Program-made: the position numbers and the translations under genes | Assembly: GCA_025618425.1 (NCBI GenBank) | Contig: CM046836.1 | Location: forward strand, 10,453,004-10,517,003 | DNA: 64,000 nucleotides | From: Heliocidaris tuberculata | Lineage: Eukaryota > Echinodermata > Echinoidea > Camarodonta > Echinometridae | Direction: 5' to 3' | Shown: positions 47,201-60,200 of the stretch, piece by piece | Layout of the letters: every line of letters starts with the position of its first letter | Position numbering within the stretch: position 1 is the first letter of the stretch | The notes under the pieces: model-generated | Seen by the model: the letters and a program-made list of their open reading frames with translations, nothing else | What the model was told of the DNA's origin: nothing | The model's database searches: none

Positions 47201-50200
47201 AATGTTGCAGAATCTAGTTCCATAAACCCTGAAAATCTGATTATCTCAGATCGGGATTTTGATTATTGTGCAGCGATTGCAGTTTTTTCAGATTTACTAA
47301 TCATAATTGGCCATGTGCCTTCAAGGGGGGGGGGAGGAGGTTCATCAAGTGTCTTGTCAGTGATTTTTACCGACAAATTTGCTCTCAGCCAATCAGATGC
47401 AAGGATTTCAGTAGCTTATAACAGTTATTGCAACTTGCCATTGATGACAAGTTTCATGAAACAGGGCCCTGATGTGCACGTGATGGAGGACTAAATCTCC
47501 ATATTACTTGTTGCTAATTTCAGTACAAGCGCTCACCAAGGAGTACAGCCATGCCAAGGAGAGTAGAGATAAGCAGATCTCAGAGCTGAGAAAGCTAGTT
47601 GAACATAGCAGTCAGACAACTCTCAATGATTATGAGAAGAAGGTGAGTACATGCAGCTAACTGATGAAGGCTGGTATTGTGGTCAGTGTATTTAAACAAC
47701 CACTTTTGAAATACAAAGTATAATAAAGCCGTGAAAAGGATGAATTCCACTAAATGTTTGAAATTAATGACTGAACACAGTTGTAAACGATATGCCAGAA
47801 CCTGAAATATCTGATAGTTGACATATATTATTTGTCATTACCTAGGGTTTGTTGACGATTTTGGAGTCTTTGGGAGATTTATAGGGGTCATTGAGGGATC
47901 ATAAACATTTAACAAATGAAAAAACAATAATTCTACATTTGGAATTTCATTCCACAAGGGAAGCAATTTTAGTCATCACGTTGACCTACATGTTTTATAA
48001 TTCAGGGCCTTTTCAGGCTGTTATGATTTCCTTCTTTTTTTTTTTCTTCTTCTTCCAATTTGGGGTATTATGCTCCAAAATATCTAGGGTGGGGGGGGGG
48101 GGGGAGGTCATGGGGTCATAATGATTAAGAACCACTGTCTTCAACATTACTGTAGATTATATAACACACATTTTCCATTGTGATCCATTGATCTCCTTCA
48201 TTGATTCTCAGCTGCATGATGCAGTGGCTGACTTTGAGCAGGAGAAGTTTGAGATGCAGAAGAAGCAGACAAGTGCTATTCAGGACATCTTAGAAGACAC
48301 CAATGCCAAACTGCAGAAGATGGAGATGGAGTATAATGCTCAGGTGGAAAGTCATGTAAGTTAACACAGTCATACTGTGGAAGAAACAAAGAAGTTGATA
48401 AAAATTGTAAATTTTCGTGTATTCACGCTTGTGTGTCATATTTCACTTTCTCATGTATTTTATATGCACATTTATATGTATTTCCTTTATATTTCATATT
48501 TACATGTATTTCATGTATTTATTTCTAATTCTTAATAAAGTAGGATTTTCACATATTTTTTTTAGAAATTACATGTAGAAATTAATAGCTATACATATAT
48601 CAAAAGCTATGTGATACTTACCTGTTTATATGGATGGATGTACATTTGCAAAAAAAAAAAAATATTAGTGTTTTACTTAATTTAGGTAAAAAGGTGCACA
48701 AATGTCATCAGTTTGTTGCCAATGCAGTGAAAATATGAATATTCACTAGCACATTTGACTGGAAATTAGGAAGCAATTTTAATTGAAGGAAATATCAAAA
48801 CGTAAACGCATATACATGTATTCGTATTAAGTAGTTAAACTATATTTTGATACATTTATATAGGCTGAAGTGATACGAGAGCTTGAAGCCAAACTTCATC
48901 AACTAAGCCAGGAACTGACCAATCAGCAAGCAGGACATGTCCGCCTATTGGAGGAGAAATCTGAGTTGGAGAGACAGGCAACTCTTCTCAATGTAGAGCT
49001 GGAGAATATTACTAAAAGGTAACTCAATTAACTGATTTCAGTTCTTTTGCCTAAGCAGGTTTTTGTCAGTATGTATGATGGGGTGACCATATTTCACATA
49101 CATTTTAAAAAAATTTAAGAATGTGATATCCGATCCATGATTTCTCATATTCTACAATATTTTATTTAGATGTTCTCTAAATACACAAAATACAACGCAT
49201 TCTCAAGAATGTCAGCATCGAGGTTAGACACCGTTCTTTCAGCAAACTTGACTCCACACTCTTCACCCACAAGGACAAGAAACCTACAGACGCCTACCCG
49301 GGAGTTTACAAGATACCATGCCAATGTGGCAAGGTGTACATCGGAGAGACAGGACGCAACCTCAAAACCAGACTTAAGGAACATCAGACCAGCTTTAAAC
49401 ACAGCGATTGGGACAAGTCGGCAATTGTCAAACATGCCCAGCAACTCAATCACCCTATCGACTGGCCCAATACGAAACTCATCACCTCCATCAAACACTG
49501 GCACACCAGACGAGTTCGGGAAGCCATCGAAATACAACAACACAACACAGTACCACAGGACAGCGGACTAGTCATCAACGACATTTGGCGACCTCTCCTA
49601 AACAGACGTACATCACAACATTAAACTACATTACCCCCCCCCCAACACAACACACTACTTCACGCCAATCGATAATCTCTAAACAGATTAACGGACCCGA
49701 CAGGAAACGACTAACAATAGACTTAGACATTTGCGCGGCAAACTTCCGACACAGACACACATTTAGACCACGCAACCGCAAGCCACGCCCACTTCCGTTA
49801 ACGGACCAATCAGAGGCCCGGAATGGCGAACACGGGCTCGCACAGTAACGGTACCCCGGTCCGCACAACTGCATAAATACTCGCCGCACTACAGTTTTCC
49901 TCGAGTTAATCTCCTGACGATGAACAGAGCACACTGTTCGAAACGCGTCGAGACAGATATACTCCTTTACCGAAAGAATACCATAGTTCGGAAACTCTCT
50001 TTCAGAACTACTCTACAGAGGAATACAAACAGTTCTTTTCAGAACTACTCTCTCCAAACTTCTGTGACCTACTCAGAACTTTCCTGATCTCGATCACTCT
50101 TTCTTCCCTTTTCTTCTTTCCTCTTTCCATTTCACTTCATTTTTGGTGTACAAACACCGAAAACAAAAACCAAAAATAGTCTTGTGTAAGTGTTTAATTT

Positions 50201-52609
50201 AATTTCATTCCATTTCCATCTCTTTCCTTTCCTTTCACTTCTCCTAAATTCCTCTAAACGCCCCATAAGTGGGTTATTTTTTCACGAAAGAATATATCAA
50301 CAGCCTTTTCACAGAGGCTCCCACATGGTGTTACCGAAAACCTTCAATTGTGAATGTTTTATTTAGATAGATTTATACCCAACGGAAAGCAAAATTCTAT
50401 AATAAAAGTGATTCCAGCAAGAAAATTAATCGACAAAGAATTTCGGAGATATCGTGATCTCAAAATCTAGTGTTGGATCGCAACGCGCTGGAACTGAAGA
50501 AAGGGCATAAAAAACCATGAGACCTAAGTTCGCACATGTGACTTTACATCTAAGTTATCCAACGTAGCGATCCATCAAAGGTAAGATAATTGCATCATTT
50601 GCAAGACAAAATATCACAAAGTCATTTGGTATCATGTTTTACTTAAAAGTTTGATAACACCTTCTCTCAAAATGAGGATTTCTAGACCCTTGTCGGTAAC
50701 TTCATATTTTTTGGAAACTGATGCAAAAAGTAGAAAAATTTGCCGCTCTTTTGTCAATATCTTCATAATTTCTCACCCAAATTAAAAGAAAATATTGTCT
50801 CTAGGAAATTTTAGCTTCCTCTATCCAATGGTGCCATCAGATTTTCAAAATCTTTTGTAGTTTTTGAGATATTACCCTGTGCGCGAACTTAGGTCACACA
50901 CAAAATATGGTCACACCACCATACATCACTTGGTGATTGTAACAAGAGTGGTATACTTCAAAAGAAGAAATACCAAGTGTAAATTAACCCTGACATTGGT
51001 AATCTGTATATCAGAGTATTGGTTGAACCTCCAAAAATGTTTTTGTTCTCTTTATTTTTAACCTTGGGATGGTGCAAGCCCAATCCTCATTTTGCAACAG
51101 GTGTAACAATTTTTATCTTCACAGAGAACACTGCTCAAATTTACCTGATTGCCTCTGATACAGTACTATAAAAAATAGTAAATCTCTCATTTTATTAATT
51201 TATAATGTTATCAACATTTAATTGTAGCAATTTGAATTAAAAGTCATATTTTTCTTTGACTTTAACATAAAGTGAATTTTTAAGTAGTCAGTGTTTGTTG
51301 AAGTTTCCCCCAATAACCAATTTTACTGAAATATTATTGTTATAGATTTTCTTTGTGATTGAGCATTTTTAAAGTAAATTTTGAAGCTGATCTATGATTG
51401 TCTTATTGACTGCTGTGAATAATATGTTTTTTCTTGTCTCAATCAGGTACATTGCCTTGGAGAAAGATTATGATGTCAAAAAGACGGATTATGAGAGAGA
51501 GATCAAAAATCTGAGAGGAAAGTCTGAAGCCAGGGTAGACTTCCTGAAGGAGGAACATACAACTTCCCTTGCAAAGGTACAGTAGTTAAAATAAACAACA
51601 TTATGAAGAAAAAGAAGCATTGTGAATCCTATATCAGGATACTTGCTGAAACAAGCAAGCAGTTTATGGTAATTATAGTTGTAATTTACTGATGGCTGAA
51701 AATGTGATCCTTACACTTTTGTTTAAAAATTATTTAGTAATGTGATTTCTCTGTCAAGCGGAAGACTTCTAATACCCTTTGGGTAAGACATTTAACCTGC
51801 TATAGGTTTGTTCTTTGGATAGAAATTAATAACCTTAATTCATATTACCCATTGTTTATTTCATCTTTTGAAATGGGCTTTGCACCTTTACATACATGTA
51901 AGACAATAGTGCTGACAATAAGTTCATTTTCACATGTTACATGATTATTTGAACTGACCATGGGGAATTTCAGGGTTCTGTTTCATAAAACTTGTTGTCA
52001 ATGACAAGTTATGATAGTTGTTATAAGCTAGTGAAATCCTTGCATCTGACTGGCTGAGAGCAAATTTGTCATAGAAATGTGACAGTTGTTACTGATAGCA
52101 AGTTTTATGAAACAGGGCCCTGGTCGAGATACAGATATACCATGTGTAAATTGTCCTTGATAAGTTGCAATAGTATTTCAGTACACAATTTTAAACCACG
52201 AAAAAATGCCTTGATCCTCCTAAATCACTGCCCCTCAGATCCTGCAGGGCACTCACTTTGCAGGCAGGTGAAAAAGGGAATTTTGTAATGAGCATTGTCA
52301 TGAAGTGATGTATTTCTTGATATTAAACTCTCCCTTGCAGCTAAGTGAGAGCAACAAGGAACTTGAAGATAGAGTCCATGAACTCAGACAGGCACTGCAG
52401 GACAGTGAACTCAACAGACAAAGACAAGTCAGAGTGAGTAAAACAGACCACGATGTAAATATTGTGAATAGAAAGAAGGAATTGAATATTGCAGTTTGAA
52501 CCCCATGTTTTGAGAAGCAAAAAAAGTAACCCAACACATTAGATGTCTTTGAGTTTAGTTGAAAATACAGAAACAGAGAGGAGGGACAAAGAGAGTATGT
52601 GTGTGTGTG

Positions 52610-52640
<31 letters not shown>

Positions 52641-54226
52641 TTGTGTGTGAGATGGGGCAAAGATATGGAGAGAGGAGAGGGAATGAGAGAGAGAGAAATG
52701 GAAAGCGAGAAGGAAAAATGGAACGAGAGAGAGAGAGAAATGGAGAGTGAGAGAGAGAGAGAAATAGAGAGTGAGAGTGAGAGAAATGGGGAGAGAGAGA
52801 GAGAGAGAAATGGAGAGTGAGAGACAGAGAAATAGAGAGTAAGAGAAAGAGGAATGGGGAGTGAGAGAGAGAGAAATGGAGAGTGAAAGAGAGAAAGAGA
52901 GGCAGACCATAACAGAGAGAAAACAATTGTCTTTTGCTTTTCCCAACAGGAGCTGGAGAGTGAGTACAAGCAAGATAAGCTCCATCAGGAGCAGCTGAAC
53001 GAGAGGAAGCTCCAGGGGCTCCGTTCACAGATGGGTGTGGAGAAGGAGGATCTGGAGAGGCAACTCAGGCAATCTCAGAATGCCAACCAGTAAGTAGGAA
53101 TATTGCTGCAATTTCCTTTACCATTCTCCCTACTACAGATCTTAAATCCTCCCATGTCACCTGGGGGGTGATTCACTAACAGCTAAAATCAATTTTAAGT
53201 GAGATAAAATCAATTTTCTGATGATTTGATTGGTCTGCAGCTTTCAAAAATTGATTTTAGCTGTTAGTGAATCACCCCCAGATTTTTGAGAAATTGTCAA
53301 ATATGAACTTTCAAGAGTTGAAATACATGTATTAACTTTCATTGAAATTTTCTTGAGCAAACTGGGCAAAGATACATTGCATAGGAATAACCATTATATT
53401 GAAGGGCAGGTTTCTGTATGATGAAGAATTTCCAACCATTCTGAGCCTAGACGAAATGTTCAACACTCACATTTTGGGGCAGGATTTGCTGCCCACGGCA
53501 TGTTAGGGGTTAAAATACTGTTGGTTTCATGCCTAGTTTTCACTCCGTGGTAAATAATTATAGTGTAAACCTTTATTGCTCTTGAGAAGTTTTATTGCTC
53601 AAAGCAACCAAACTCAGATGCTTGCGACAAAGTATGACAAATATCATGGGATGGCTTCAGCAGCAAAATGAATGAAAAGACTGGTGCAAGTTAGCACAAA
53701 GGAGAGAGAATAAGCACTGATTTGAGCACAATTTGATTGTCTTTTCTGTTGCCCTGCATACATGAAAATTGAGAACTTTGTGAATTATGGTAGAAAAACT
53801 TTTTGATGAGTGAATATGGTTTTCACTTGTGTACGGGCTTAAAATCCTGTGATCAAGGTAATAATATTGTAAAGCTCATGGCAGTATGCACATAATAGTG
53901 CTTTATAAATGTACAATATCATTTGCAGTGATAAAGAGGAGCAGATCAAGCGACTAAAGGAGTTACAGAGACTGCAAGCCCAGCAGGCAGAGAGAGCGCT
54001 AGAGGACTTTAAGAATCAGGTGGAAAACAACTCGGGAAGGATGTTTGACGAGATGAAAACACAGGTTAGCAAAGAAGAGATTTAGAATGGTATTCTGAAA
54101 ACTATGTTATGCTGTTTTTAGAGGAATCTCATTAATTATTGTGACAAACTTTCAAAATTGGCCAGAATAAATATGTGTCATTTTTGCAAAGCAGATTTGT
54201 CCAAATGTAAACATGATTTGGGGGTC

Positions 54227-54287
<61 letters not shown>

Positions 54288-57200
54288 ATAGATGGAATTG
54301 ATTGATCATAATGGTCAGATAGCTGGAAAATGAGTGTTACAATCAGTTATAATCCAGAGCAGGTTTTGCAGGAAGCATTAGATCATGTCATAGAGTTTAA
54401 AATTACATCTAAATCAATTCTGAAATTGTATTTTTGTCATACTTCCACTACTTACATGTGTACAAATGACTTGTTTTGTTAACTGTTTTGTAGTATTCTA
54501 ATAATCTTTAAAATGGAAATTGATACAGTTAACCTTGCATAAATCGAAGTCACATTAGTGGAACTTTACATTAACTCAAATTTTTTTGACCACACTCTGC
54601 AAAACATGTGTTATTTATGTTTCCTAGGTCGAATTTTCATAAAGTTGAACTAATTTTGTGGCCCCAACAGATTCGACTAATATGCAAAGTTAACTGTAAT
54701 TTGATTTTATTTGAAGCATGAATGATCATACTTCAGTCATGCTTCAGTTAATCTACTGATTGTGGAATTACATGCATGGAAGTAAAGTTATTTCATCATA
54801 TTGCAGCTGAAATTGTACTGCACTCTCTCTCTATGTCTGTTGTTTTTCCAGATGTCGAGGGTAGAAGTTGACCTTGCCAAGTCTAAGGAGCTAAGAGAGA
54901 AGCAATCAGAGGAGTACAGAAGACAGAGTGAAGAGGCCAGGAAGACACACCAACAACAGGTCAGATGTCATCTTTTTTTCTTGGGGTCATCAATCTCTAC
55001 AAGTGGATAGAGCAACGCCCTCAACGTTTGATGCGACTGCCGCTGTACTGTTTCAGTACAATTTTATGCATTTTTTAGAATCAATCAATAAAATAACATG
55101 TAATTCAGCACTTTGAAGTCTTTTCCACAAATTAACAGCAAAAACAGGCGAAACAAGTGTATCCTTAGAGATTCTAAAGGCGATTTAATGTGACAATCAG
55201 TATAATGTCTTTTTTAAATAAAAAATCAAATCACGTAATCTTTGGCATAGGAGTACACTGGAATCGTACACTGGAATCATACACAGCAGACGATGTCCCC
55301 TATACTTTGAGTGTAGGGCTCCTAATTTTGGTTGTGCGGCCGCATCAACTGCTCGCATAGAGCCGTGCTATATCCACGTGGTAGAGATTGATGCTTAGGG
55401 TCCAGCCACTGTGATTTGACACTGGCTCCGGCAAAGTTTGCTCTGTGATTGATATCTTCAAAGATACATGTACATGTTTTTTGTTGGTGTGTAGGGTTAG
55501 GTAAGGGTTGTAATTGTGTATTAGGGAGGATGTCAGTCTTCTGCATCAACAACACTAGAAATAAAAAGAAGCAAATTTCATACTGTCTTGAGGGTGAGCG
55601 AGAGAGAGACAGAGATTAAAGGAGAGGAGAAGAGTTTGTGTGCCAGACTTCTTTATATCCAACATAAAGGACTAAAACAGTGATTTTCATCTTCTTCAAT
55701 ACACATTTCATATTTTTGTTTCCTGTACTTTTATACTTGTAGCTTTTTGGGCTTGAACTCACTCATCAGAGGGAGAGAGCTGGAGCAATGTCAGAAGGAG
55801 AAGGATAGAAATATAAGTGAAGGAAGGAGGGAGGTGATGTTAGACTTCTGCAGCTACAACGTAGAAGACTTTATAATTCATATTCTTCAACATGTATTTC
55901 ACTATGTGTTTTCTTTGTACTTTACATGTAGCTCTCTGAGCTGGAGCTCACCCATTAGAAGGAGAGAGCCAGGCTCCTGGAGCAACGTCAGAAGGAGAAG
56001 CATAGAAAAATAAATGAAGGGAAGAAGTAAGGGGGTTATCAGATTCTGCAGCTACAACGAAACATACATGTATAGGAGTAAAAATTTCATCTTCATTATG
56101 TATTTCACAATGCATTTTCTTTGTAATTTAATACATGTAGCTTTCTGAGCTGGAGCTCACCCATCAGAGGGAGAGAGCCAGGCTCCTGGAGCAGTGTCAG
56201 GAGGAGAAGGATCGGCTCCAGGAGGAGCAGGAACAGCTCCTGGGATCCACCAGGGAGAACCTGGAGCAGAAGATAAGGCTGCTAGAATCACGCTCACAAG
56301 AACAGCAGACCAAAGATGCAAAGGTTTGGTATATTTGATATAGATGGTATTGTTTGGGTGCTGTAAAGTCCTTGCTTAGTGAAGGCAAATTTTGTAATAA
56401 TAGAAAATACAAAATGATCATTCTGATCTTTTATATTCAAGTAGAAAAATCCAGTGTACCAAATTTCTAAAAATCCTCTGTATAAATATGAATTATTTTG
56501 GCTTTTAAAAACAGTTACACAGTGACACGCTCATATCACAGAGAGAAATTTCATTATACACTTAAATGCATGTAATTTCCAGATTTGTTGATGTCAAGTT
56601 CAGCTGTATAACACAGATATATCCATGAAGACTATTATCAGATACACATAGATCCAGAGCCCATATATGATTATCATTTAGAAACATACATAAAATCTGG
56701 TGCATATTACATGTTTCATGTGACAGTCACATACAAAAAAATCTGTATTTACCTCCTCTTTTTTTTGTTTTTCTTCTCCAGGTTATCTTTGATCTTGAAC
56801 AGCAGCTGCGTGATGTGAAGGAAGAAATGCTACAGAGTGATTCATTGAGGAAACAACAGCTGGTTGAATTGGGTCTACTCAGAGAGGAAGAGAGACAGAA
56901 AGTACAGAGAGAACATGAAACAGAGGTTAGAATTATATGTGTATCATAATAACCATTCATGTGCTGTGGTTTGGAAACCCATGATAAGAATTTAGGTTAA
57001 TGTACATGTGTTTTTGTACAGCAATAGCCAATATTTTTCCTGAATCAGAAAACTGCTTCTTGCAACTGCATGTATTACAATATACAGTACATGTACCTAT
57101 AACTGAATATCTTCAGAGATACTTTGTACTCAATCTAACAATGACCAAATAAAATCAGAATTAGAAATGTTTACACTTTTTGCAATTCTGTGAAGAACAC

Positions 57201-60200
57201 TGGAAGTGGCATTGTATGAGTTGAAAAAGTAGAAAGTTGGTTTTCAGTAGGATTAAATAAACCTATAAACCTATTGCACTAATATAGTGATGATTGACAA
57301 TGAGACTGAGATCAAGTATAATTCTGCTTCAATATTTGACAGGTAAGACAATTGAGATCTGAGATGGACCAGTACAGGACAACGTTACAGAAAGAAAACA
57401 GTACGCAGATGGAACAAGCCATGAGACAGGTTAGATATTTCTTCTAAAGGTTTCTTTGGGAGAGAGTAATCACACTGAAGGCTTTGGATTTTGCATGATA
57501 GCTGGTATCCATTATTGGTAGTTTGTATTGAAACTTGATGAAATAGAAATTAGCCAAAACTAAACTTGAAGTCCTGTGACTTGAATGTACTAATACATGT
57601 ACTGTGCATGTCCTTGTAACAAACTCATTATTTATCTTGCTTGATGCTTTTCAGACTAATGAAAGACTAAAAGATATTGAGAGAGACTACTCTAATCGAC
57701 TGGACCAATCAAACAAGGTAGGTGGATGCAGGGTCCTCATCAGTACATAATACCCTTGGTTTTAATAACAACGATAGGGCACTTCCGATCCCAAAGTCGA
57801 GCGTAAATTCTTCCCTGCAAGGACAGTTACAAGGATAATGAATATGTCAATGTATACTTTCAACCTCCAGACTTGTTTTGGTCCTCTCAAATCACCCCGC
57901 AAAGTAGTATTTCTTTTAATTTAAACCAAAGATAAACAATATTTTACCAAGAAGCCTGGGTGGATGTTCATTTACATGTCCTTCGGTGGTCACTCCTTAT
58001 TGATAACTGTCTCACTGAAACTGATGATGTAAAGTTTATTTGCAAGAAGTGTGTATGAAAAAGAAGCATGTTACATTTATGTTATTTAGCATTTAAAAAG
58101 GATGATTGATGTTAGATCACTTCAAAGTGTTATGGGCAGCAAGATAATCAAGAAACTAAACAATGATCACATAATTGAGATTCCTTTGGAAATGAAACTT
58201 GTAATTCATACTATAATTTCTTTCAAAACATTTTTTAATGTAACACAATGAAGCATTTCACCTGAAACATATAATGTGGGTTTTTTTTCAACAATGTGAA
58301 ATAGACTTGTGCAAAATTCAACAGCAGAAGATAGATCAAAATAATTGTGAATGGTATCCTTATATGAAGTGAGGGGAGGAATAGAATCTGCTCTTGTAAT
58401 TTTATCTGATTCAGTTGCAGCAGTTTGAGATGTGAAGACTTTTTGGCATGAAGATTTTAGCAGACAAAATCTGTGTGAATGTCAAGCTTGGGTACATCTC
58501 GGTGTGAAATTTTGGATCACTCTGGTGGAAACTCATCAGAAATGCATGTTAAACAAAGTCAAAACAATCCTCAACTTATTGATTGATATGGCTGAAATGT
58601 TTTTTTGCTTTATTTACAGACCATTAAAGATCACCAGGAAACTATACATCAGCTCAGAGAAGAGAATCAAATGTAAGTATATGTTGTTTGGCATTTATTA
58701 TCACTTTGTACATGCATTTATTCAAACCTTCTGTGCCACTATGTTAACTCATTATTGTACCTGTATAAGCTGACTCTTCTGCGCACAGATATTTTCATGG
58801 ATGATAGGGACACAGACATGGCATCTGTAGTTTCACAATAATTAACACAGGCTACTTACAAAACGTTTTTGTATGCTGTTTTTTATTTTATTTATTTATT
58901 TATTTATTTATTTCTGATCTTTTGTCAGGGTAGCCCATTCACCATTAAGTAGTGGTCTTCCATGGGGCCCTGAATAATAATAAACATATTTACATCAAAA
59001 TGCAGAACGTATATACAGAATAGTTCAAAATAAAAATCCTCAGTAAAATTAGAGAGTGCAAACAAAGCAATAATAGACGTGGCGCAAACGAATACTCATT
59101 TGAAAAATAAACAAATATCAGTAAACTAGCTCAACTGTAATGCCAATATGAAAATATTGATTCAGTCGCAAATATGTGCACAAATCATACTAATATTACA
59201 GAATAAGCACTGAGTGTATGTTAGGCTGAGTTATTCATAAATTACAACTTTGTTTAAACATCCTCTTAAATGAATATATTTCACAGTGTTGCCTATTCAT
59301 TAAATTCTCTGTCTTATGTAATTTTCTTATATTTCTTGTATAATTATTATGTATGTTTGTTAGGCGCCTTGAGCATCCCTTGGAATGGATATGTGCGCAT
59401 TATAAATGATGTTATTATTATTATTATTATTATGAACTGACAGAGGAAGCTGTTCTCATCGAATTATCGAGCTTATTCCATTCAAATATAGAAGATACAA
59501 TTGGGCTACACTTATAACAATCAGTGTGAAATCTGGGCACGCGTAAACATCCACTGTCTCTTTGTCTAGTTAAATTTGCGAAAATGAAGGCTTATACAGT
59601 AATCATAAGTTTCCTTTTATGTTCCATTGTCACATTGGGAATGAGATTGCTAATTTTCTCTACTTCAAAGGGAAATCCAACCTTAATAGCAAGTTGCTCT
59701 GAAAGAAAGAGAAAAAATCAGAGAAGCAGATTGGTGAACGTTTGAACGAAATTGGATAAGCAATAAGAAAGTTATGAATTTTTGAAAGTTGTAATCACTA
59801 TGCATATGGGAATTTCAAATTGGCTGAATAGGTAATGTCACTGTGATGCAGCTGTGGACAACTCCCCCATTCGCTCTAACACACAAAATGACTAAAATGT
59901 CACTTTTTTCAGAATGCATTACTCAGTAGGATCTTTTCGTTCATGAGGACCTATAACAATATGCTGTCTCCAATATATTTTGAGTACTGCCCGAGGGTAA
60001 AAGCACCTCGAAGAAAAACGCAAATTAATGATATTTTTGTGTACGACAAATGGGAGAGTTATCCACAAAAATGTCACAGTTGACTCACCCCATTGCCAAT
60101 TTGAGATTCGCATAGATGTGGTGATCTCATTTTTCAAACATCCATAACCTTCTTATTCCTTGTCCGATTTCTTTCAAACTTTCACCATCCTGCTTTTCTT

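Noticed and set aside
49170..49848. Overlapping plus-strand ORFs of 133 and 146 residues
   Set aside because: Out of frame with the GIY-YIG protein; shadows over CpG-rich element sequence.
52298..53028. Long minus-strand ORFs rich in Ser/Leu/Phe
   Set aside because: Translation of the GA/CA microsatellite opposite to CEP112 exons 13-14.
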